Shown here: positions 23,920 to 33,297 of the stretch, piece by piece | Position numbering within the stretch: the first letter of the stretch is position 1 | Layout: each line of letters begins with the position of its first letter | DNA from: Glandiceps talaboti | Taxonomy: Eukaryota > Hemichordata > Enteropneusta > Spengelidae | Reading direction: 5' to 3' | Assembly (NCBI RefSeq): GCF_964340395.1 | Contig: NC_135561.1 | Location: 9,837,732-9,897,731 of the forward strand | Length of the DNA: 60,000 nucleotides | Notes under the pieces: generated by a model | Seen by the model: the letters and a program-made list of their open reading frames with translations, nothing else | What the model was told of the DNA's origin: nothing | The model's database searches: none | Made by a program: the position numbers and the translations under genes

Positions 23920-24196
23920 TATATAGGTTCGACTGTACGTCGTCTTGGTGATCGTTTCGTGGAACATCTCCGTCTGGCCAAAAAAAAGAAAGACTCGTAA
24001 CTATCCCGTATCTATGCATTTTATTACCAACGATCACAGTCTATCAGATATGTCCATTTCAGGAATTTGTAAGGTTTCTGGTGATGAGAAAGTATTGAGG
24101 TTGAAGGAAGAGGAAATCATTTTCCTTCTCGTACACTGGAACCCCTTGGAATTAATAGATTATTCACGTCATTTCCGGTCAAATCAGTTGTATTAG
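23920..24196 (+). pseudogene. Penelope-like element GIY-YIG endonuclease remnant
   Basis: The frame starting with Tyr-Ile-Gly at 23920 reads STVRRLGDRFVEHLRLA, then shifts at the A run 23980-23987. The next frame continues NYPVSMHFITNDHSLSDMSI, KEEEIIFLL and ending NQLY before a stop. The YIG, RLGDRF-EHL and HF---HS-SD motifs are those of the GIY-YIG endonuclease at the C end of Penelope-like reverse transcriptases. The reverse transcriptase part is absent, so this is a dead 3' fragment. Confidence 0.75.
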
Positions 24197-24260
24197 AACT
24201 TTTCACACGTATAACCGTTAATCACGCGCGGTTGTCGCTCTGTTCCATAACATTCAGATA

Positions 24261-24375
24261 TATTCAGGTATTTACCTAATATGCCTGAAGCTTGCTGATA
24301 AATACCTTGATAAAGAATTTTTATTCAACACGTCGGATTTTACATCTATTTATACGGACTGATTTACAAGTTCCA
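24261..24375 (+). mobile_element. Penelope-like element 3' terminal sequence
   Basis: It follows the GIY-YIG remnant. The block AAGAATTTTTATTC, then GGATTTTACATCTATTTAT and ACAAGTTCC, is shared with an inverted copy at 50188-50268. It runs directly into an ATGT microsatellite. Confidence 0.65.
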
Positions 24376-24385
24376 TATGTATTTC

Positions 24386-24932
24386 TATGTATGTATGTAT
24401 GTATGTATGTATGTATGTATGTAGTTGGATGTGTACAACACCAAGGTTGCCGTGCAGCTTCCCTATATCAACCACGGTATTCTCCACGTCGTAGCAACTG
24501 TCGCCTGAATATTGCGATAACTGAACCAATATGAACAAACTTCAGAAAGATGGCAAAAATTGTGATCAGCTGCACATTCTCCAACATCAGAACCGTGTCC
24601 GCCATGTGCACTGATCGTCTGGCAAAGAAGCAGAAGTGCTATCGACAGGAGTTTGGACGCCAACATCACTGCACTGATGTTTCAATTGGTGAAATAGTGA
24701 CGATAATATCTAGAGGAGTTGGTGTGGAGGGAAAATTGATTATTATTCACTTTAATGCAATGGAATTAATATTACGTTTTTGACACATGTACACTTCTTT
24801 TCTTACTATGTGCATGAGATGCTAAAATAGTGTGTGAATCAGGGTAAACACTAGAGTTTTTGTTTGAGATCACACCAGGAAGACCATCAGGTGATCTTGA
24901 TAACAATGATAGTTAATAATAGGAAAAAATCA

Positions 24933-24963
<31 letters not shown>

Positions 24964-25850
24964 TGTATGTATGTATGTATGTATTTGGATGTTTACAAAA
25001 CCAAGGTTGAGGTGTAGCTTGCTAATATCAACCACGGCATTCTCCATGTCGGAGCAAATGTCTCCTGAATGTCACGATAACTGGAACATATACGAACAAA
25101 CGTCAGACCGATGGCAAAAATTGATCGTCTTACAAAGAAGGAGAAGTGCTATCGACAGGGGATTGGACGCCAACATCACTACACTGATGTTTAAGTTGGT
25201 GAAATAGTGACACTAATATCTAGAGGAGTTGGTGTGGAGGGAGCATTGATTGTTATTCATTTGAATGCAATGGAATTAATATTACGGTTTTTTAACACGT
25301 CTACACTTCCGTTCCTTATCTGATATGTTACAATAGTTCGTGAGTGAGGGTAAACTTTGGAGTTTTTGTGAGAAATCACACTAGGGACAGACCATCAGTT
25401 GATCTTGATAACAATGATAGTTACTAATGCAGAAGAAATGAATATGGCATTATTTATGGAGGTCGGTAAGTAAGTAGGTAGGTAGGTACAAATGTATGTA
25501 TGTATGTATGTATGTATGTATGTATGTATGTATGTATGTATGTGTGGTGTGTATGTATGTATGTATGTATGTATGTATGTATGTATGTATGTATGTAGTT
25601 GGATGTTTACAACACAAATAAATGTTGCCGTGTAGCTTGCTAATATCAACCACGGTATTCTCCACGTCGGAGCAACTGCCGCCTGAATATCGCGATAATA
25701 GGAACATATATGAAGAAACGTCAGCGCGATGGCAAACATTGTGATGAGCTGCACATTCTCCAACGTGAGAACCGTGTCCATCATGTGTACTGATCGTCTG
25801 GAAAAGAAGCAGAAGTACTATGGACAGGAGATTGGACGCCAACATCATAT
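24386..25850. repeat. Triplicated ~550-bp unit with ATGT repeat and signal-peptide ORF
   Basis: TTGGATGT follows an ATGT microsatellite at 24425, 24985 and 25599, and similar sequence continues in each. The units share the CAACCACG-TATTCTCCACGTCG block and the reverse complement of a signal-peptide frame. Units 1 and 2 also share the flank GAGGAGTTGGTGTGGAGGG. Unit 2 lacks about 50 bp within the frame and unit 1 has a 1-bp shift. Confidence 0.8.
24440..24669 (-). pseudogene. Decayed copy 1 of the signal-peptide unit
   Basis: MMLASKLLSIALLLLCQTIS and VGECAADHNFCHLSEV match the copy at 25863. A 1-bp deletion relative to that copy then moves the rest (YSGDSCYDVENTVVDIGKLH) into another frame. 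Confidence 0.45.
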
Positions 25851-25863
25851 CGATGCGAGTCAT
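25615..25863 (-). CDS. Candidate signal-peptide exon of a small secreted Cys-containing protein
   Basis: From ATG at 25863 the frame reads MTRIDMMLASNLLSIVLLLL, a clear hydrophobic signal core. It continues through THDGHGSHVGECAAHHNVCH, SCSDVENTVVDISKLHG and LCC, then enters the ATGT repeat. This is the most intact of three tandem copies (others at about 24400-24670 and 24985-25160). No convincing donor or natural stop before the microsatellite is seen. It could be the first exon of the minus-strand gene ending at 21414, or a small independent gene. Confidence 0.3.
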
Positions 25864-25864
25864 A

Positions 25865-26607
25865 GTAACAAATTACACGTACAGATTTTGAGATGAGATT
25901 AAAGGATAACTTGTTTTTCCTTTTCGTTAACTGTGTATAACTCTGTTCTTAACAGCAATTCTTTTTGTTTTAAACATACAATATATAATTAATTAATCCT
26001 CCAAAGCATTGCAATGTTATCATCACCTTTGAATTAAGTTGAACCAAACAAAGGACCTCTGAAGTAGATGTTGGTATAAAACAAACCCAGATGTTCCATT
26101 TAAAGTTTGGCTATGAGCATCATACATAAAGATGATAGATCATGGAATATAGTAGCAGCAAAATGGCTGAAATTATTGTGAAGAGAAAGCTATAACAAAC
26201 AAGAATCAACTTATGTTTTACAGTCAAAATTAAAATAGACGTTAATGATGACATCATTGTATTGAGATCCAAAACCTGTGAGCATTATCAACAAAACGTG
26301 TCATTAGTATCTATCCTTCACCAGTACAATGTGCTTTGCATATATTATTTCTATATATATATATTTTTTATTTCGCTGTACTTATTCTCCATATCTGATA
26401 TTTTCTAAGTATATGCATAATATGAACAGTTGTCGCTTAAATTGTTTGGCTAATTGTTGTACATTTGGTAATGAGGCTGAACTCCATTAGTTGCTAAATG
26501 CAACTATTTTCAGTCTTGTCTCTTTTCAACTTTGTACATTGAGTGTATTGTTATAATTTATTGATACGAATTATTCATATGATTTCTGAGATTAAATTAT
26601 TACGTAT
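25865..26607. other. Intergenic stretch, nothing recognised
   Basis: AT-rich sequence with a short TA tract near 26350. No frame, RNA or repeat in it could be supported. Confidence 0.5.
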
Positions 26608-26609
26608 AC

Positions 26610-26741
26610 TCTCCCGGTATTCCGAATGAGTGCTACGTCATCGAGGACGAATGATTCCCCTCATGTCGGCTGTATCCCTCCGGGCCGATAGGGGAATCAT
26701 GAGTCCGAGATGACGTAGCACGAATGAGAAATACCGGGAGA
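26610..26741. mobile_element. Foldback sequence, 132 bp
   Basis: Imperfect inverted repeat. The outer arms are CTCCCGGTATT and AATACCGGGAG; inner blocks GTGCTACGTCATC/GATGACGTAGCAC and GAATGATTCCCC/GGGGAATCAT also pair. It can fold into one long hairpin. No clear target duplication is seen, so element type is unknown. Confidence 0.65.
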
Positions 26742-26915
26742 TTGTCTATTTATTATATACATAGACCCACTATTCTCAAACTTACACTGAACGCGCATTA
26801 ATATTATGAAGTGATGGGGCTACAGCGCTCAGCTGTTATGTTCATTCAGTTTTCGGGCGACAGCTGCCGTCTCTACTACAACTAACGTATATGTTTCGAT
26901 CAGTAAAATTACACC

Positions 26916-26951
26916 ATGGACTTTCTGGTAGGGAACATTTTGCCAACGACG
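26916..26951 (+). CDS. Candidate first coding exon (weak)
   Basis: ACACCATGG is a strong start context. The frame MDFLVGNILPTT runs to a donor GTATGT at 26952. No following exon could be joined with confidence, so this may be chance. Confidence 0.18.
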
Positions 26952-27468
26952 GTATGTTTGTCAAGAGCAATGATTAACTCTTTGACAAAATATAGACACT
27001 TCGGAAAAAAATGAGACATATCAAGAGACTGACTAACGAACGTACGGATGTCTACACCGGTTATGCAAAGAACTTGGTTCAGAGTCATACGCTAAAAGCA
27101 TGAACACTGGCAAGTTAAAACGTCGAAAACATTGTGAAATTTTCAAAAACACGTTGTCAAAAGTCATTCAAAAATTCTATCAATAATTGAATTTAACGGA
27201 CAACGATTTCACTGCGTTGCGCAACTATCACAACAGGAAGTTTTTACGATGTTGATGTTAGCATGTCTACGTACGTTACTGGCTGTACGAAAGGCGACAG
27301 ATGTGTCCAAAAGAGGTGTATTTGTTCACTGTTTACACTGATGATGGTCGATGTTCGGCAATCCATGAATAGCAAGGAAACCATATTTTCAAACAACAAC
27401 GTCGTAACTGTACAGGTTGATGATGTTTACAAATAATTCAAAGTAGTTCCAACCATATTACCGTGATA

Positions 27469-27528
27469 TGACGTCAAAGTATAGTAATATGACATGTATG
27501 GATTTCATATTACTATACTTTGACGTCA
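27469..27528. repeat. Perfect inverted repeat with CRE-like ends
   Basis: Two 24-bp arms starting with TGACGTCAAAGTATAGTAAT pair perfectly around a 12-bp loop. Each outer end is TGACGTCA, the cAMP-response-element palindrome. It may be a tiny foldback element or a regulatory site; a function is not shown. Confidence 0.7.
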
Positions 27529-28229
27529 CACCCTGTGAATATAAGGGTCGATGTGTATAATAATAATAAATAATTATTATTATTACCATTATAACTTGAG
27601 AGATAAAACAATACTGAGCATGAAATTCAAACGGCCCAATACCAGGAACCATGAACATCTAACAACTTACATTGCACATAAAGATATTACATTTGTAAAA
27701 TGACACAACCCACTTTAGTATTATATTGATCACATATCACCAAAACATGCTGTGATTGTTTAATCGCAATGAAGTGGGTTGTTAATTTTGATTAATGTTG
27801 GTCAATACTACTTGTGATGTGGTTTTAAATTTGACATACAGTCTATTTCACAATACCATGCAGCTTTCTTGCAGAAACCAATAAGAAACTGCACGTTATA
27901 CTTTAAGATAGCAAGATTGATTGAATACAGTTTCTTGCTACATTTTGTCAATGAAATGAACTACACATGCCACCATACATTCATCAAATGAACACAGTAA
28001 ATAACACTTTATGCACCCTTCATCGGGTGTTTGATACCAATGTATTCAATACAATTCAATGGGTAATTTCATTTAAACTAAATGTAGCAGAATATGCGAT
28101 CTTGCGATTGAAGTGTGTGGCATATGCAGATCCTTGTTGGTTTCTGTGTGGTTGTATCAAACAGAAAGGCTGCATAGTATCGTGAAAAAGACTGTAATTG
28201 GTCATTAAATCCCAACAAAATACTTTTGC

Positions 28230-28440
28230 ATCAATTTTTCACACTTAAGACGTTGTATTGGTGATGGCTTTGTCTCATTTTTTAATTGTTTGGGTGTTGG
28301 TTGCCATATCAATATAGGCATTAACATTCAAACGTGGAAAGCTTTGTTTATCAGTATATGTGGCATTGTAGTATGTTTAGAAGCACACACACACAACTTT
28401 TAGTTTTACGCAAACAAATCCCCACTCTAGTTCTGTAATA
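28230..28440 (+). repeat. Diverged third copy of ZP-gene 3' flank, part 1
   Basis: Aligns with 10610-10800: shared GTATTGGTGATGGC (GTTATATTGGTGATGGC in copy 1), ATATCAATA, ATTCAAAC, GGAAAGCTTTGTT and GTATGTTTAG blocks with many substitutions. The counterpart of the AATAAA at 10676 is mutated here. Confidence 0.7.
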
Positions 28441-28548
28441 TCTATAAAATAGCTACAACCACATGTAACCCTAAGTTCGATAGTTTAATGTACCTATGAA
28501 CAGGTGGTAATGTTACCCTAATGTAAATAAGTTTGCATCAATTAACAG

Positions 28549-28718
28549 GTGACTCTTTGATATCAATCACATATACACAGAGATTTGTGACCCCTGAGGT
28601 CAATGTGCTGCTACCACTCACCACGCCATACTTTATAAACCATCAAATAGATACCAGGATATGTGATTACTGGCACCAATCAACTGTAAATACCAGGATA
28701 GACATATCTTACATCTAG
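28549..28718 (+). CDS. Candidate terminal exon, unknown gene
   Basis: Acceptor AACAG at 28544-28548. Entered in phase 1, the frame reads DSLISITYTQRFVTPEVNVL and RICDYWHQSTVNTRIDISYI and then TAG at 28716. AATAAA is at 28757. Clean acceptor, stop and polyadenylation signal favour a real last exon. It lies inside the diverged third copy at a place with no counterpart in copies 1 and 2. The product is not recognised. Confidence 0.3.
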
Positions 28719-28959
28719 GCTTCTACTGAGAGTGCCTCTTGCATATGTTAAGGCCTAATAAAAAATATTGTATGGTTTCGATTACGCTCAGCAATTTTAG
28801 AGTAAGTGGGGTAGGTAGATGTTTTTAAATTTCATTTTATTATATATATATTTTTTTCTGTATGAGAGTCTAAGGTTTTCCAAATGGTCTCTGCGTTGTT
28901 TATTTCTTCTTATCAGAAACAGCCATTGCGGATTGGGAAGAACAGTTTTATTTTGTCTT

Positions 28960-29110
28960 TTTTTAAGTTGATGACAGTTTCCACATGCACTATTTCTCGT
29001 GAGACTTTTTGAGATTTTATTATTTAACTCTCGAATACGTAATATAAAGTTCAGGGTCGGCAGTGAAAAGCTAGGTGGGGTCGGATAACCGGAACCAAAT
29101 AAATTATTTT
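28960..29110. repeat. Dispersed repeat, copy a
   Basis: Shares with 30725-30875 the ordered blocks AAGTTGATG, CAGTTTCCA, TTTCTCG-GAGACTT, CTCGAAT, AGGGTC-GCAGT and TAGGTG-GGTCGG. Same orientation; the family is not recognised. Confidence 0.6.
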
Positions 29111-29559
29111 TTTTTAGGTCTATTTACGTTCGTTAACTCTTATATATTGTCACTATAGACGCCTAGTGAACTCAAGTTTCTTTATGCCTAAATTGTTTAA
29201 AGAGTGGATTTTGTGTTTTATTTCATGTTTTTCTTTGTTTTTGTATACACCCAACATATGAATTCCTTCCATATTAAAGAAATTGAAGGTTTGTGTAGAA
29301 ACATTTCAAACACTCCGACGTGCCATGCGACGTTGAACAACTACAAATGCCAACATTAATGAGTTTAATAAGGTATTCGTGAGTATGTTGTTGTCGTATT
29401 TTTCCTGTTACAGCCACATACAATTGATAGAACAAAAAAGGTAATTTGTGTTTTACTTTTAAATGTTAATAATTCGTAACATCCAAAGTCATCAAATTCT
29501 GCCACGACAACTTAAAGCTTTAAAGAAAAAGCACATATCATAAAAATGATAATTGTGAA

Positions 29560-29560
29560 A

Positions 29561-29619
<59 letters not shown>

Positions 29620-29688
29620 GACTGTATAACCGTCCGTCTGTCGTTCTGATCTCATAATTGAGATCTGTCTGTCTTGAATTGATAGACA

Positions 29689-29743
<55 letters not shown>

Positions 29744-29745
29744 GT
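29560..29745. repeat. TCTG microsatellite, two blocks
   Basis: (TCTG)n at 29560-29620 and 29687-29745, separated by 66 bp. It lies where copies 1 and 2 have a short TGTC/TG tract, so the repeat has expanded in this third copy. Confidence 0.9.
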
Positions 29746-30100
29746 CTGTGTTCACAACTTTCATATATACAATAGTACACAATCCAACAGTTTGTTAATA
29801 ACACTAAAAGCGTTCTTGAATATTGTAAGTCTTCACTGCAAAGATAAAACTATCTTACATGAAACACACATATTAGTTGCAGGTCATTCTTTGTAGTTAT
29901 GTAATAGTTGGAACGTTGTCTGAAAGTTTTGTCCTGAAGGTATCAACTATATTTCTGAGTAAACAAATTCTGCAAGTACCAACTCTTTTAAAAGAATATA
30001 GTTCTATTATAAGAAGAGAAATGTGTAATTGCATGCATATAAAAAGAGATGTAGCGGGTATAAAAATCGGTATCATTTGTAAATCTGTGAACTTCTATTT
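29745..30100 (+). repeat. Diverged third copy of ZP-gene 3' flank, part 2
   Basis: Aligns over about 350 bp with 10955-11305 (for example TTGAATATTGTAAGTCTTCA and AAAATCGGTATCATTTGTAA). About 1.3 kb separates it from part 1; in copies 1 and 2 the gap is 150 bp. Confidence 0.8.
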
Positions 30101-30148
30101 TATAATTTGATAGCTTAGTTTTAGCAATTAGCTTAATAACTTAAACTG

Positions 30149-30522
30149 CTATAACAATTTAAACCAAAATTTCAAACTCAAGACTACAGCAACACCACAG
30201 ACAAGTAGTATTATGAGTACTGTTGCTATAGTGATTTTCACACACTCGCCACTGGATGATTGATCATTATCTTGGTCTATACCGACGAGGGCGTGGCTTC
30301 TGATAGGTGGACTTTGAAATGCATGGTATGTGTACATCATACTGACACGTTCTGAGGAGGCATTCGTTAGTCGTCTTTCCTTTTCTTCAAGGTGATTTTC
30401 ATGGGAGAGTTTCTTGAGGTCGTTGATAACCAATTGACTTGCTGTGATGACGGACTCACTTGATGCATCCTGATTGGATAGGAGAGGTAACACATCACCA
30501 TGAAAATCTATGCTGTTCTTTC
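30149..30522 (-). CDS. Tail-anchor exon of the unrecognised protein
   Basis: Acceptor GACAG (minus strand) and natural stop. It codes a charged linker ([20 protein letters not shown]) and the C-terminal membrane span followed by KFWFKLL. Confidence 0.75.
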
Positions 30523-31775
30523 CTGTCAATAAAATTGAAAGTAATTAATTTTTAAATTCTTTTTCTAAGTCATTTTTTTCATATGTCAGTGTCTAGTTCA
30601 GGTAATGATGTTGTTTTACGTTGTTTTCCATATGATATGGTATCTGTGCAATTGGTCTTTTCCCATCAGATGTACAGCCAATATAAATTAAAGGATTAAA
30701 ATAGAATAGTTTTATGCTATCTTTTTAAGTTGATGTCAGTTTCCAAATCCACGGTTTCTCGCGAGACTTCAGATTTGTCGCGATCTTATTGTATTTTTCT
30801 CGAATTGGTAAGAAAATGCTTAGGGTCAGCAGTCAACAACTAGGTGTGGTCGGGTAACTAAACTAAACAACCATCTCTTTAGGCCTCAGCCGGGGGGGGG
30901 GGACCTGATATTGCACACGGACAAGAGGTAAATGAATTGATAAAAGGTTAATATTGTATAACTTTAGGAGATGTACAGTTCACACTGAATGAACGGACAT
31001 TTTGTATTATGTTATTTTTTCGGACCTAATTTTCAAATTTGTACCAAAGTTTACGGGATGGCACACACAAATTGTCAGGTGATTTCCATACAATATAGTG
31101 ACATCATCGTCCGGAGGACTTTCAGTTCTTTCAGCAACTTCTTCTACGTTTTTGTGTACATAAGTTAATACATATGTCTGTCGCCATGCTAGATGCAGTA
31201 CGATTGTGTCTACTTTAGTATCCGGTACGATGAAAAGGTCAGAAGGTATCAAACTATAGCCAAAGTAAATCTGGACACATGTCATGACCCAAAGCTAATT
31301 AGAGCTGATACGTATCACGGCGTATCATACAGATCACCCCTACACTTAATTAGTCGATGCTGTTTTATTTGTGTGTCTCTCGTTCAAACAGGAGACAATA
31401 AATTGTCAATGCTTGCAGGATATATGTCAGCCATTTAATTTATTAAACAGTGGTTTAAGCTGCTGTATACTATATTGTTCATGACGCCACTCATTTGATA
31501 ATATCAATTCGGGAATTTTAAACTGAATGATTGCTCCCTACTACTATCACATTTTAAAACAAAATCAGTGAATCAATTATGTGATAATAACTGTTACTAC
31601 ATATACTGGCGGCTTTTTGTTAATATAAGCGTATTTATGATTACTGTAATGAACAGTATTTTGTAACCTTATTTGGATTGGATTGGAATGAACTGTGTAT
31701 GTATGCATGTATGCATGTATGTATGTATGTATGTATGTATGTATGTATGTATGTATGTATGTATGTATGTATGTA

Positions 31776-31841
<66 letters not shown>

Positions 31842-31945
31842 TATGTATGTATGTATGTATGTATGTATGTACGTACGTACGTACGTACGTACGTACGTAC
31901 GTATGTATGTATGTATGTATGTATGTATGTATGTATGTATGTGCA

Positions 31946-31984
<39 letters not shown>

Positions 31985-32057
31985 ATGTATGTATATATGC
32001 ATGTGTGTGTGCGTGCGTGCTCGCGTGTATGTATGTATGTATGTATGTATGTATGTA

Positions 32058-32092
<35 letters not shown>

Positions 32093-33060
32093 ATGTATGT
32101 ATGTATGTATGTATGTATGTATGAATGAATGAGGGTGGGTAGGTAGGTAGGTAGGTCAGTAAATGTTGTCTCTATTGGTATGCTTTATATACATATTTCC
32201 TCACTCAGAGCTCTGTGTACTAAATGGTTACATTCTATTCCCATCAATTCATTATCATTGTGATGAAATACTTACCTAATTCCGTCCTTATATAATCTGC
32301 TATTCTGTTTCTGTCATCACAAATCAGTTGAAAACACACCTTACAGTGCACGATGAGTAAAGCACGATCAATAGATGGTACTTCAACTGTATCCTTCGAG
32401 CAGCAAGGACTGCACCAGTAACGCGACTTGTAATTAATTATCTTATGGCCTGCAAGAATTCCTGATGAAATGAATTCATCAAGAATGTTGTCATTCTCAC
32501 ATATTTTCACTGGTCCGATGTGGTCGTCATAAATGATACAAATAGATGGTGCTCTTTTCTGTGGTTCATTGAAGCCCCGATATCGGTATACTGTATTATA
32601 AGGCAGGGTCTCCTGTTGTTCCTTGTTAAGTTCCAGAAAAGGGTGTTTGTTCATACAGGCGTACACGCCGGCCCTTCCTTCTTTGCAGCCAAGAAGCAGT
32701 GTATTCATACGTAGATTATTTTCGGGAAGAAGAGGAACTATGTCGAAAAAATCGCGAATCCTTTCCTCCTGTGTTTCGTTGAATTTATTGTAAATACTCA
32801 AAATTAGTCCACGCTGAGCCCAAGAGTATGCATTTACGTCATTAAACTTCCAAATTGTCAACCAATTATTCGTTATTAGACCTTCTGCCAAGTCTTCTGA
32901 TTTTTCGTCTCCATAAATGATTATCAAAACTGAACCTGAAAAGAAAACAAATTTAAACTAGAAGATAATCCTTTTTGATGTAAAATTGCTTTTAAAATGT
33001 AAGTTAACAGGTAGGTCGGTAGTTAGGTCGCTGGGTATTATATATAAAGGGGTATGTATG

Positions 33061-33092
<32 letters not shown>

Positions 33093-33257
33093 TGTATGTA
33101 TGTATGTATGTATGTATGTATGTATGTATGTAGGTAGGTAGGTAGGTAGGTAGGTGGGTAGGTAGGTAGGTAGGTAGGTATGTAGGTGTGTGTGTATGTA
33201 TGATAATGTGTGTATGTATGTATGTATGTATGTATGTATGTATGTATGTATGTATGT

Positions 33258-33297
<40 letters not shown>

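Noticed and set aside
31007-31285. 92-residue minus-strand frame in intron 2 of the tail-anchored gene
   Set aside because: Plausible composition, but no clear acceptor and donor pair in phase 1. Skipping it gives a clean join of the flanking exons.
31577-32132. Overlapping long frames on both strands
   Set aside because: Compound tetranucleotide repeat with a 4-bp period, which keeps several frames open.
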